64,000 bases of DNA from the NCBI RefSeq assembly GCF_008180195.1, contig NZ_VTAV01000019.1, forward strand, positions 30,100 through 94,099, given 5' to 3'. A program made the position numbers and the translations under genes. Source of the stretch: Sphingobacterium phlebotomi (GTDB lineage Bacteria > Bacteroidota > Bacteroidia > Sphingobacteriales > Sphingobacteriaceae). Positions 1-9,025 of the stretch are shown here, one piece after another. Position 1 is the stretch's first letter; each line of letters starts with the position of its first letter. Below the pieces are notes generated by a model. The model worked only from the letters and a program-made list of their open reading frames with translations. It ran no database searches and was not told the origin of the DNA.

Positions 1-1131
1 ACCGTCAGTCGTCAACGAAGAAAACTGTAAAAGGTATGCCTGTGCACCTTCATACATAATGGCATTATGGGCATTCGAAGTATTGGATGATGCCATATAT
101 TTCATCGTTAACCCCACATCATTCATGTTAAAAATCGAGGTATTACTGGCATTTGTTGGAAATGTATTCAAATTTTCGCCAGTTACATTATAAAAACGCT
201 TGTTTTTCTGATCATACATAATGTGTTGATATACCACGGGATGTGCTCTCCAATCATATTCACCAATGTTCGCGACAAAGGGAGCTATTTCATAATCATA
301 CTCTAATTCGGGAGCTTGCATATACAGGCCAAACTTTTTAGCTCCAGGAAATCCTCCAACAAAATTGGTACAGAGAAGTTTCTCATTAATAATAACGCCT
401 AGAGAAGTTCCTGACCATCCTATAAAAGACAGTTGGGTAACAGGTGGTGGTTGAAAAAACAGAAAATCGAAATCAGCTTTCTTTTGCATGGTAAGCACAT
501 CCAATTCCACAGCATCATTCTTCCCTGCTATATAAAATTTTCGAACAGGAAGAGGATCAATATCATCATTTACGGAACCACTACTCAGCCCTAGCATCAG
601 TGGCTGGGTGATGAGATGATTAGGGTTTATAGAAGAATAAATTTGCCGGATCACATCCCCATCCGGTAAGAGCATCGAAAAATCCGCCTGTCCATTTCGA
701 TCTTCCAATACCATCCAGCCTTCACTGTAAACATTCGTTATATTCAAATCGTAAAAATAGAAATCCGATACGCCCGTACGATTATCTGTCACTTTGAACG
801 TCAGTTTATACGGTACTCCTACAATATAGTAACTGCCTCTGATTTCAGCTGTCAGTTCCTTTGCTGTCCCTAGAGTGTCGCGCATATTATTGTAACCCAA
901 GGCACCAGTATTTGGCCAGGCAAACCAAAGGTAACTGTAGTCGCCATTCGAGTCATCAAAATGGGGAGTCAAACTTAGTATTTCTCCTTGCCGGATCTGG
1001 ATAACACCTTCTATATCGTCACTAATTTGAAAATCAAACGGTTCTTCGTAAGAGAAGTTATTGCTGTCTTTCGTACATGCTGCTATGATAAACAGAAGCA
1101 TCACATACATATATTTTCTCACTTGTTTCAT
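1..1131 (-). CDS. PKD-like domain lipoprotein of the Sus-type locus (3' end outside window)
   Basis: Open reading frame starts at ATG 1131 and runs without a stop through base 1, so 377 N-terminal residues are visible and the C-terminus is missing. Residues 1-18 are a lipoprotein signal peptide ending in AAC, with the acylated cysteine at residue 19. The body resembles the large PKD-like family lipoproteins often found last in Bacteroidota SusCD operons, with the text YLWFAWP near residue 70 and repeated Y/W-rich beta stretches. It begins 3 bases after the stop of the DUF4843 gene, so it is clearly in the same operon. It is inferred to be a surface lipoprotein that helps bind the substrate of the neighbouring SusC/SusD pair. 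Catalytic residues were not recognised. Confidence 0.8.
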   Translation of the reverse strand, partial: MKQVRKYMYVMLLFIIAACTKDSNNFSYEEPFDFQISDDIEGVIQIRQGEILSLTPHFDDSNGDYSYLWFAWPNTGALGYNNMRDTLGTAKELTAEIRGSYYIVGVPYKLTFKVTDNRTGVSDFYFYDLNITNVYSEGWMVLEDRNGQADFSMLLPDGDVIRQIYSSINPNHLITQPLMLGLSSGSVNDDIDPLPVRKFYIAGKNDAVELDVLTMQKKADFDFLFFQPPPVTQLSFIGWSGTSLGVIINEKLLCTNFVGGFPGAKKFGLYMQAPELEYDYEIAPFVANIGEYDWRAHPVVYQHIMYDQKNKRFYNVTGENLNTFPTNASNTSIFNMNDVGLTMKYMASSNTSNAHNAIMYEGAQAYLLQFSSLTTDG

Positions 1132-1134
1132 TGC

Positions 1135-1899
1135 TTAGTAAAATTTAACAGGATTACCATTTTCGTCAATTAAGTCTCCATTAGCTTGCTCATACTCATA
1201 AAGTGCATAGTACGCGGTCTGGATAATAAAATTCCGATCTTGCGGATATACTACGCCTGTCCAATCCGTAAAGTTTGCTACATTACTTATGAATCGAATC
1301 TTCACTTCAGAATATGCACCAAATACCGGCAACCAGGAACTATCCCAATTGGCGGGTTTGATTAACCGATCGGTAATCGTAAGCTTAAATTGTTGTCGCG
1401 TATATTTATCCCGGTAAACGGGACCAGGCCCAATGTCATTATAACCCGCCAGCAAATCTTCCGAGTCAACAATACGCAGGTATGCTGTCACTAAAGAATC
1501 CTGAAGACCAGGTCTTCTATGCACGACAATGGGTACACTATTATCATATTGTCCTGCCGGAATAATAGATTGTAAAATCTCATAATGATAGCCAGCCTGC
1601 GCGTCACTTTTTTCCTCCGCTACAATATTTACCCGTCTGTCATAGTCTACAGCTAGTCCTGTAATTCGACAATGCACATAGAATGTATCCCTTATGACAT
1701 CTTCTGTGCGGAACGCAAAAGAGTAGTCAAGAGAATCGGAACCTACCAAGGTTGGTCCATCAATCCGCATACCAAAGTATACCCTTGCCGCATCGTCAAA
1801 CAGTAGTCTTTCGTCTTTTGCACAACCTACCAGTACAAGTACGGCTATCAGGAAATACATGGCCCAGTTCGTATATTTTGTATTCATTATCATTATCAA
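1135..1899 (-). CDS. DUF4843 domain lipoprotein
   Basis: 254 residues. A short basic start, a hydrophobic stretch (residues 14-24) and the lipobox VLVGC place the lipid-modified cysteine at residue 26, so the protein is probably anchored in the outer membrane. The remaining sequence (DYSFAF near 60, later YDRRVNI and AGYHYE) fits the DUF4843 family, typical partners of SusD in Bacteroidota. ATG 1899 overlaps the SusD stop by 4 bases; a second start at codon 5 (MNTKYT) is possible. The molecular role of the family is not established; by context it is an accessory surface protein of the uptake complex. Confidence 0.85.
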   Translation of the reverse strand: MIMIMNTKYTNWAMYFLIAVLVLVGCAKDERLLFDDAARVYFGMRIDGPTLVGSDSLDYSFAFRTEDVIRDTFYVHCRITGLAVDYDRRVNIVAEEKSDAQAGYHYEILQSIIPAGQYDNSVPIVVHRRPGLQDSLVTAYLRIVDSEDLLAGYNDIGPGPVYRDKYTRQQFKLTITDRLIKPANWDSSWLPVFGAYSEVKIRFISNVANFTDWTGVVYPQDRNFIIQTAYYALYEYEQANGDLIDENGNPVKFY

Positions 1900-3407
1900 T
1901 TATAATCAGGATTAAATTCTAGTTCGCCATCCGGAATAGGAAAGGTATATACAGACGCCATGTTGTTGTAAAACACGGTGTTCGGCAAAGACGTATATGC
2001 CAATCGTTTATAGAAATACCACAAATGCCCTTCAGCATAGTATTCTTTCCGATACTCTTTGAACAGTTCATTCCGAAATGCCGTTTCATCCGAAACGTTT
2101 TCATTGGTCAACATTGTGGAGATATTTCGTGCATCGCGAACAGCGTTGAGATATTCCAATGCTTCGCTCATGTTGGTGGAAGCCTCAGCAGCAATATAAT
2201 ACATCTCTGGCAAACGGATTAAGGGTATTAGGCGTTGGTTGACATTACGCGCATGGTCTGAATAATACTTCTTCGTATAAACCGCACTGGTATTATGTTC
2301 GCTCCATCGGCTCGGCGAGGCGATTGTGGAGCGTATGTCGGATCCCAACCCTTCCCCGGCTGATTCATAAATACCATCCAATACGGGCTTGGTATTAAAT
2401 AAATCGGATCCTTCTGGGTTTAGTGCTGTTGTCTTAAAAAAGTTATCCGCTACATTTCGCAAACCGGAATGGTATAACGAAAAAATATGCTCCTGTGTGA
2501 AAGAAATATTAGAAAGAGAGTCTCGTTCATCAAAAATCCGGTTGGCTGTAGGAATAAAACGAAACTGTCCCGAATCGATAACCTCGTCTGCATATTTCTT
2601 CGCGTTCACCTTATCTCCTATGTATAGGTACATTCTCGCTAAAAGTGCTTTAGCAGCCCAATAATTCATACGGTTTTGCCGAAACATGTCAAACAACCCG
2701 GATGAAGTTGTTCCTTGATTGTCGATGATTTGGTCAATCTCTTGAAATCCGGATTGCAAGTCGATAGCTTCCTGTAAATCAGTCTCCATTCTATCAACCA
2801 CGTCTGTAAATGTTAACACATTACTGGGAGAAACGGTAAATTCAGTCACATAGGGGATGGTCTTTTTTCCTACAGTAGCTTCGCTATAGGCCGGCGCAAA
2901 CGATCGAAGCAGGTCAAAATGCAAAAACGCCCGTAAAGCCAACGCTTCTCCTTTAATCAACTTATAGTTGGCTTCTGTCAATTCCGCTGGTCGCGTATCC
3001 AAGCGCTTTAGTAAATAATTCAGTTGTGCGATGGAGTTGTATTGTTTAGACCATATATTTTCAATAATAGTTCTGGGACTATGCTGGTTGTTATTTGCCT
3101 GTGTATATGCATACGTCGCAGATAGCCTATAATAATCTGTTCCGGAAGATTTATTGCCATAAAGCTGTGCTAACACATCCACAAAGCGAAAACTCAACTC
3201 TGCACCATAGGTAGCTTCATCGGTCATGGATTGATAGGTGCCAATCAACACGTCTATATATCCCTGTTCGGTACTAAATTGCTCATCTTCGTCAAATTGG
3301 TTTGATGGACGTACATCCAGCCATTTATTGCAGGAAACCATTACCGTAACAGCAAAAGCAACGGTTATACTGCTGATTATTCTTTGTATTACTTTCTTAT
3401 TCATCAT
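1896..3407 (-). CDS. susD: RagB/SusD family nutrient-uptake outer membrane lipoprotein
   Basis: 503 residues, a normal SusD length. The signal peptide ends at VSC, giving a lipid-modified Cys26, followed by the characteristic start of mature SusD proteins, NKWLDVRPSNQF. The N-terminal SusD-like region holds the TPR-like helices (about 27-230). The C-terminal RagB/SusD region (about 300-503) ends with the usual FPIPDGELEFNPDYN. SusD proteins sit as a lid on the SusC barrel and capture oligosaccharide or peptide ligands at the cell surface. The gene lies 7 bases downstream of SusC on the same strand and overlaps the DUF4843 gene. The ligand cannot be read from the sequence. Confidence 0.97.
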   Translation of the reverse strand: MMNKKVIQRIISSITVAFAVTVMVSCNKWLDVRPSNQFDEDEQFSTEQGYIDVLIGTYQSMTDEATYGAELSFRFVDVLAQLYGNKSSGTDYYRLSATYAYTQANNNQHSPRTIIENIWSKQYNSIAQLNYLLKRLDTRPAELTEANYKLIKGEALALRAFLHFDLLRSFAPAYSEATVGKKTIPYVTEFTVSPSNVLTFTDVVDRMETDLQEAIDLQSGFQEIDQIIDNQGTTSSGLFDMFRQNRMNYWAAKALLARMYLYIGDKVNAKKYADEVIDSGQFRFIPTANRIFDERDSLSNISFTQEHIFSLYHSGLRNVADNFFKTTALNPEGSDLFNTKPVLDGIYESAGEGLGSDIRSTIASPSRWSEHNTSAVYTKKYYSDHARNVNQRLIPLIRLPEMYYIAAEASTNMSEALEYLNAVRDARNISTMLTNENVSDETAFRNELFKEYRKEYYAEGHLWYFYKRLAYTSLPNTVFYNNMASVYTFPIPDGELEFNPDYN

Positions 3408-3414
3408 ATAATTC

Positions 3415-6400
3415 TTAAAATGAAGTAGATACTTGTAATGTAAAAGTTCGTGAAAACGGATAGTCCAGTCCGCGTTCCCGCTGTATAGCGGACCATTGGT
3501 ATAACTCGTTGCTAAACAACGTAACCCGCGTGTTGGACAGGCTCAAACGTTTATTCAGCGCATCGCTAAACCGATAATAAACTGAAATACTCTCTAACGA
3601 TAAGAGATCATTACGCTGCACGAAACGAGAAGAGCTGCGTGTTGGTGTAGTAATTGTTCTACCTGAATAATCGATCAATCCTTTGAAAAACGTGATATCG
3701 CCTGGCTGCATCCATCGCTCTTCGGCCACTCTCCTATCTACATTATACATATTGACTTCGGCATTCTCCACCCGGTCTACCAATGTTTGGTTATAGGCAT
3801 ACCCACCGATTCGGAATCGTAAGAACACGTTTGCACCAATCCCTTTATATTCGAAGTTCGTACCGAAAGTACCTTCCAATTTCGGACGACCATTGGCAAT
3901 GATTACTTGATCCCTCGGGTGGTATATATTAGTCAGCGTACCGTCCTGTTTTTCGAAAATTTCGTATCCGGTCGCCGGATCAATTCCACGCGACCGTACA
4001 GCCCATATCGCATTCGTGGATTGCCCCACGGCATAGCGTGTGATAGGAATTGACGAAAAGGTTGTATCTGCCCGGGCATTTAGGGCTTCCAACGTACTGG
4101 ATAGTTTCGTAATCTCATTGTCCACATGGAACAAATTGGCGAATACAGACCAATTGTTTCGATTCCCTGGCGAATTCATGATATTATAGCGCACATAAAG
4201 CTCATAGCCCTTTGTACGCATATCACCTATGTTCTCGGAATAACTGGTGAATCCGGACGATGGTGCCGTATTCACGTCGCCAATAGAACCTTGTGTAGTT
4301 TCGATGTAATAGTTACCGACGATATTTAATCTATTAAAGATATTAATGTCAAATCCAAAATTGTTCTTTTGAGTTTTCTGCCAGGAAAGATCGTCATTAC
4401 CAAAGCCTAAAAGGTATGAACCTATCATACCTCTATAATCAGATCCATTGTAAAACCTCGAGGTTGTACGCGCTAAATACGAGGAAAAGTTTTGCGAACC
4501 CGTATAACCAAAGGAATAACGAAGCCTAAACATATCCAACCAATCGGTATCTTTCAGCCACGGTTCATTATGCACATTCCACCCAGCTCCGAGAGACCAA
4601 AAAGGCGCAATACGATTATTTGCACCGAACTGGGAAGAACCGTCTAAACGAAACGACATATCCGCTAAAAAACGATTGTCATAAGCATAGGATGCGTTGG
4701 CAAACCCACCCAATAAGCGCGTAAAATTCTCTTCTCCTGTTACACGGGAATCATCTCTAAATCCCAATCCTTGTGTAATATCATCCAATCGGGCATTGGG
4801 GAAGCCAATTACCGTATAAAGATTAGTATAGCTTCGCACCTGTTGTGCATTGAAGCCTAGCGTTCCGAACAGGAGGTGTTTATCTATTGCTTTATTAAAG
4901 TTTGCGCCTAGATTAACATCATAATTTATTCGCTTTCCATGCCCCTTATCGTAAGAACCTTTCTCAAAGGTAGGTGTATTGGCGAATGAGGTATGTTGTG
5001 CCGGTAAGAAACGGTCAGATTCGTCCCACTGGAACTGCAACGCCACACTACCCGTCAGACGTAGCCAAGGGTTCACCTGCCATTGTAAAGCGGTGTTATT
5101 CATCAAATTCGTGTATCGTGTCTGATCTTTGACGCCGAGATCGGCATTATATAATGGATTGGTAGGTCGTACTGTGGGGTCGGTGGTATTTCCGTCCAAA
5201 TTATCATAATTATCAAAGTTGGTAAGCCGGTTACCTTCTCCATCGTAGACGGTCTCCAGAAAATATTTCAAGGAGCCGTCGTCGTTATATGGTGTCCAAT
5301 ACGGATTTAACCTTGTATATTGCTGAAACGTACCGTAGGGTGAATTATTCCCAACATTACTTGTTATCGTGATTTCATTGCGAACATTCAAGCCATTTTT
5401 GCGATAGGACAAGTAGGCATTTCCCAATATATTTTGCCTATTCGACCCTTTCATCACGCCTTCCGTATTCAAATAAGTTCCTCCGATCCCGTACAAGATC
5501 ACATCATCTCCACCTTCTATGTACAGGTTGTGTTTATGTCCGACACCTACCTGCAAGGGCAAGGTTGTCCAGTCTGTATTTACACCTCTTTGTATTTCGG
5601 CAAGACGGTGGTTGTAATAATGTTCTAGCCGTTGTTCGGTACGCGTATCTCCCCAAAACAAATAAACACCCGTTTGTTCTTCGATGTTCAGCTTCTCTCT
5701 TGCATTCAACAAGTTATAATCCTTCAAGTCCACAGATTCCAACGACATGTTGCCGGTATAGGTTACCCGCAAATCTCCAGCCTCGGGCCGAATAGTTTCA
5801 ATAACCACGACACCATTCGCCGCCCTCGAGCCATAGATAGCCGTCGCTGTAGCATCTTTCAATAGATCAACGGACTTGATACGGGTAAGATCGAGGTCGT
5901 TGATACGGGTGAGAGAAACTTCAAAACCATCTAATATAAAAAGCGGTGTGTTTGGTGCCGTCTCATAATTAAACGGGCTGGTTGTCGCACCACCCGGATC
6001 CACCAAGCTATTTCCACCACGAAGCGTGACCTCTGGTAAGGCATTAGGATTGGAACCTAAGTTAATATTCTCCGGCATCTGAAAAGACGGATCTAATGAT
6101 TTAAGTGCTGTGAGCACATTATTTCCAGCCACTTGCTGTAATTCTTCTTGGTTAAAAGAGCGCACCGCTCCAGTATAGACCTCCTTTGGTCGCTCAAATA
6201 GACCTGTTACGACCACATCTTCGATTAGCATAGCCTGGTCCGGCTCCAACATTACGGCCAGTGAGCTTCTATTTCCCACTCGAATTTCCTGCTTCTCATA
6301 TCCGATAAAGGAAAATACGAGGAAAGTTGTGTCACTCGGAACAGGCAAAGACCAGATACCATTCTCGTCCGTTGCTGTGCTGGAGACATTTCTAAGTTCT

Positions 6401-6927
6401 TGTGGAAGACGCTGCCAATTACGGATATAGACAGACACTCCACCCAGCGGTTTACCTAAAACATCCAGCACCTGTCCATTGACGACCCTATGCTGTGCTG
6501 TCTGGTCACCTCTTTCAAAAGACATATGTTTCTCAAAAAGTACGATGCTTGTTCCACGTTGGCTATAGCCCAGGGATTTCCCCTGCAGCAGTAGATCTAA
6601 AGTTTCTGCAATCGTACGCTTCTGGGCAGGTAAGATGGGTGCACCATATCTATCCACAATTTCACTCGGGTAGAAAATGCTCATGCCCGTTTCCACTTCC
6701 AATTGTTGTAACGCAGCTTTTAAGGTAGTTGTGCGAATACCTAACTCAACTGTGTTCGTATGGATGTTCTGCCCCAAAATGGAATTAGAGGCTAAAAGAT
6801 TGATTGTTAAGGTCAGCAGAACGCCACAGATTAAATTGACCCTCATAAGAAAAAGAAAGTTAAATCGCTTATGCAAGCTCGGAAAACGACACGGTTCTCT
6901 ACTTGCAAAAAACAAGATTTTTTGCAT
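3415..6927 (-). CDS. susC: SusC/RagA TonB-linked outer membrane receptor with STN domain
   Basis: 1170 residues. Order of parts: a long basic N-region and signal sequence (about 1-54; a second start at residue 28, base 6846, would give a shorter signal), an STN secretin/TonB short N-terminal domain (about 60-130), a carboxypeptidase-regulatory-like domain (VNGQVLDVLGKPLGGVSVYI, about 148-230), a TonB plug with VTLRGG and the SusC signature DATATAIYGSRAANGVVVIE, then the beta barrel ending in an aromatic residue (STSF). The protein imports ligand across the outer membrane using TonB energy. The STN domain marks it as a signalling transducer that contacts the FecR-type anti-sigma protein encoded directly upstream. 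SusD follows after 7 bases. Confidence 0.97.
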   Translation of the reverse strand: MQKILFFASREPCRFPSLHKRFNFLFLMRVNLICGVLLTLTINLLASNSILGQNIHTNTVELGIRTTTLKAALQQLEVETGMSIFYPSEIVDRYGAPILPAQKRTIAETLDLLLQGKSLGYSQRGTSIVLFEKHMSFERGDQTAQHRVVNGQVLDVLGKPLGGVSVYIRNWQRLPQELRNVSSTATDENGIWSLPVPSDTTFLVFSFIGYEKQEIRVGNRSSLAVMLEPDQAMLIEDVVVTGLFERPKEVYTGAVRSFNQEELQQVAGNNVLTALKSLDPSFQMPENINLGSNPNALPEVTLRGGNSLVDPGGATTSPFNYETAPNTPLFILDGFEVSLTRINDLDLTRIKSVDLLKDATATAIYGSRAANGVVVIETIRPEAGDLRVTYTGNMSLESVDLKDYNLLNAREKLNIEEQTGVYLFWGDTRTEQRLEHYYNHRLAEIQRGVNTDWTTLPLQVGVGHKHNLYIEGGDDVILYGIGGTYLNTEGVMKGSNRQNILGNAYLSYRKNGLNVRNEITITSNVGNNSPYGTFQQYTRLNPYWTPYNDDGSLKYFLETVYDGEGNRLTNFDNYDNLDGNTTDPTVRPTNPLYNADLGVKDQTRYTNLMNNTALQWQVNPWLRLTGSVALQFQWDESDRFLPAQHTSFANTPTFEKGSYDKGHGKRINYDVNLGANFNKAIDKHLLFGTLGFNAQQVRSYTNLYTVIGFPNARLDDITQGLGFRDDSRVTGEENFTRLLGGFANASYAYDNRFLADMSFRLDGSSQFGANNRIAPFWSLGAGWNVHNEPWLKDTDWLDMFRLRYSFGYTGSQNFSSYLARTTSRFYNGSDYRGMIGSYLLGFGNDDLSWQKTQKNNFGFDINIFNRLNIVGNYYIETTQGSIGDVNTAPSSGFTSYSENIGDMRTKGYELYVRYNIMNSPGNRNNWSVFANLFHVDNEITKLSSTLEALNARADTTFSSIPITRYAVGQSTNAIWAVRSRGIDPATGYEIFEKQDGTLTNIYHPRDQVIIANGRPKLEGTFGTNFEYKGIGANVFLRFRIGGYAYNQTLVDRVENAEVNMYNVDRRVAEERWMQPGDITFFKGLIDYSGRTITTPTRSSSRFVQRNDLLSLESISVYYRFSDALNKRLSLSNTRVTLFSNELYQWSAIQRERGLDYPFSRTFTLQVSTSF

Positions 6928-6968
6928 TATTTGTATTGGGTTAAAAGTTTTAACAAAAATTTTAAAAA

Positions 6969-7016
6969 CCTAAGCTCCCTGTTTGTGCTTCCTACGGCGG
7001 CAGGGGCTTTTTTCTT
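6969..7016 (-). terminator. imperfect hairpin between fecR and susC
   Basis: On the minus strand a stem of the type AAGCCCCTG / CAGGGAGCTT with a long loop and one bulge lies between the FecR stop and the SusC start, followed by a T-rich run. It could end the sigma-FecR transcript or attenuate read-through into susC. The stem is imperfect, so this is tentative. Confidence 0.35.
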
Positions 7017-7115
7017 TATCTTATCGTACTACGGGTCGTCATACTTGTTTATCTTCATTTGTCATTAAGTTAGTGAAAGGATTAGTGTATATGTTGTTAT
7101 ATTGTTTGTTTTCTC

Positions 7116-8081
7116 CTAACAGCCCTTCCCGTCTATTTCTACTACCTTTCCATTTCGGTGAAATGTAGCACCGCGCGTGGTACACAGAAAATCCAACACT
7201 TCTTCTAGTGTTTCTAGTCCGCTGAATTTCCCACTGATAGGGCAGTCTGCCAAATCGGGATTATTGAAACGAATCTCCACATCATATCGGCGTTCCAGTC
7301 TCGAGGTTAGTTCACCGAAAGCCTGCGCATCAAAACGCATGTCTTCCCCTGTCCAATCAAATGTGTTCTCCACTGTTGCCAATACCTCCTGTTTAGGAAT
7401 TTCAATCGTCGTGCGCACTTCTATCTGCTCGTTTGCAGTCAGTTCAGCCATGACCTTTTCTTCACGTTCCACCCGTACTTTCCCACGCTGTACCATTACC
7501 TTCACCTCTTCTTTTCCATCAGCTGCTTTTATCGTAAAGGCTGTCCCCAAGACGACGGTTTTTACTTTTCCGGTATGTATAATAAAAGGTTGATTTTCCT
7601 TTCTATAAATATCAAAATAGGCTTCACCTACCAAGGAAACCTCTCGGGTCGCTCCCTTAAAATCCGTTGTGTACTCCAATCTGCTACCGGGTCGAAGAAC
7701 AACACGGGAGCTATCTGGCAACAATACAAATCGGTTTTCCGATTGTTCTTTTGGTGATGTTGCTATCAATGCTTCCTCTCCCTTATCATTCATTTTCCAA
7801 AAGCTTATTCCCAAAACTGCCAAACATATTGCTGCTACGGCGGTATACAACCAAAGGCGTTTCCCCGTTTTTCGGTTCGCCACATTTTCATCCAGCTCCA
7901 CCCATATTTTACTCTGGATACGATTATGCACAAGCTCCTCTTCATATGGGTCATCCGTTTCCCAAAACACATCTCGATCGGCATCCTGTCTATACCATTT
8001 CAAAAGACGCTCACGTTCTGCTGTACTTGCCGTTCCCTGCAAGTATTTACGAATTAAATGATATAGTTCATTATTCTCCAT
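7116..8081 (-). CDS. FecR family anti-sigma factor
   Basis: 321 residues. The cytoplasmic N-terminal part (1-72) binds the sigma factor, one membrane helix spans about 75-95 (LWLYTAVAAICLAVLGISFW), and the periplasmic FecR domain follows (about 110-215, with LPDSSRVVLRPGSRLEY and GEAYFDI). The C-terminal DUF4974/STN-like domain covers about 245-318. It is the inner-membrane link between the SusC STN domain and the ECF sigma factor: ligand binding outside leads to release or activation of sigma. It is encoded 85 bases after the sigma gene and about 190 bases before susC, all on one strand, the usual order for such systems in Bacteroidota. Confidence 0.96.
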   Translation of the reverse strand: MENNELYHLIRKYLQGTASTAERERLLKWYRQDADRDVFWETDDPYEEELVHNRIQSKIWVELDENVANRKTGKRLWLYTAVAAICLAVLGISFWKMNDKGEEALIATSPKEQSENRFVLLPDSSRVVLRPGSRLEYTTDFKGATREVSLVGEAYFDIYRKENQPFIIHTGKVKTVVLGTAFTIKAADGKEEVKVMVQRGKVRVEREEKVMAELTANEQIEVRTTIEIPKQEVLATVENTFDWTGEDMRFDAQAFGELTSRLERRYDVEIRFNNPDLADCPISGKFSGLETLEEVLDFLCTTRGATFHRNGKVVEIDGKGC

Positions 8082-8166
8082 AAATCCGGTTGTTATATAA
8101 AGAGTACCATATGAGATAGGGTATCCCTACATGAAAAAGTAGTTTTTTTTAAAAAAAAGAAAGAAA

Positions 8167-8739
8167 TTAAAGAAAAAGAAACAAAAACAAGCTAAAACCC
8201 ACTCTCCGAAGATTAATACGAAGCATTTTCAATGCCCTAGTGATGTTTGCTTCTACTGCTTTTTCAGAAATATGTAGTTCTTCTGCGATTTCCTGATGAG
8301 ATTTCTGCTCTTTTCGGCTCAACTGAAACACTAGCTTACATCTTTCTGGTAATTTTTCCACGATACCATCAACATACTCTTGTAAAAAACGTGCATCGAT
8401 CACCTCTTCGTCTAGTTGATGATCATCTTTTGGCAAAACAGCATCTCGAATCATCTCTTGCCTGCGCGTGCGATCCAACATTTTAAAGGTAGAGAACTTG
8501 ACTGCCGTAGCTAGATAACTAGATAAATGTTCTATTTCAAGTTTACTGCGGCGTTGCCAAAGGGAAATAAAGACATCTTGTACGATCTCCTCTGCCATTT
8601 CCTTATTCTTTGTGTGCTGAAACGAAATGGCTAATAATTTTTTCCAATAGTGTTCATATACTTGTGCAAAGGCTTCCTTATCTCCATTTTTGATGGCAGC
8701 TATATATTGCTTATCAAAATCATCTAACAGCACCTTCAT
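8167..8739 (-). CDS. ECF-type RNA polymerase sigma-70 factor
   Basis: 190 residues. Sigma region 2 lies at about 20-90 (FAQVYEHYWKKLLAIS, EEIVQDVFISLWQRR). Region 4 lies at about 125-175, with the helix-turn-helix KSHQEIAEELHISEKAVEANI. This is the FecI-like class paired with FecR in Bacteroidota. It should direct transcription of the downstream susC operon when the receptor is loaded. The C-terminus is hydrophobic (VGFSLFLFLFL), which is unusual for a soluble sigma but may only be a short tail. A Bacteroidota -7 box is seen upstream at 8826-8833. Confidence 0.96.
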   Translation of the reverse strand: MKVLLDDFDKQYIAAIKNGDKEAFAQVYEHYWKKLLAISFQHTKNKEMAEEIVQDVFISLWQRRSKLEIEHLSSYLATAVKFSTFKMLDRTRRQEMIRDAVLPKDDHQLDEEVIDARFLQEYVDGIVEKLPERCKLVFQLSRKEQKSHQEIAEELHISEKAVEANITRALKMLRINLRRVGFSLFLFLFL

Positions 8740-8825
8740 ATCTATGCCTCTTTCTTATTTTTGCTAAAAAATCCACTAGCGATTGGCATACTAGGGGTTT
8801 AATACATACGCTAATCGACGGGAGA

Positions 8826-8833
8826 CAAATATA
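8826..8833 (-). promoter_or_regulatory. candidate -7 box for the ECF sigma gene
   Basis: TATATTTG on the minus strand matches the Bacteroidota -7 consensus TAnnTTTG, 87 bases before the sigma factor start. No clear -33 TTTG at the preferred 19-base spacing is seen. The rest of the 286-base gap to dsbD is AT-rich with no further gene. Confidence 0.4.
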
Positions 8834-8960
8834 AACATTAAAAAAACAAAAGTCTACCAATACTATAGATTATTTATGTTAGTTCAAGTAACAACTAAAA
8901 ATAGAAAATGAAAACAATATTTCAAAAAACAATAGAAGTACGCGTTATAAGTGAATAAAT

Positions 8961-8990
8961 AAAAAAGAGCAATCTCTCGACTGCCCTCTT
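8961..8990 (-). terminator. terminator of the dsbD transcript
   Basis: On the minus strand, downstream of the dsbD stop, an AAGAG...CTCTT stem with a small bulge is followed by a T-run, consistent with a weak intrinsic terminator. Confidence 0.45.
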
Positions 8991-9025
8991 AACTAACTAA
9001 ACAAAACTATAAAATCGTATTATCA

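Noticed and set aside
7177..8083. Several long plus-strand frames opposite FecR
   Set aside because: They are shadows of the FecR gene in other frames, with no family likeness or start sites.
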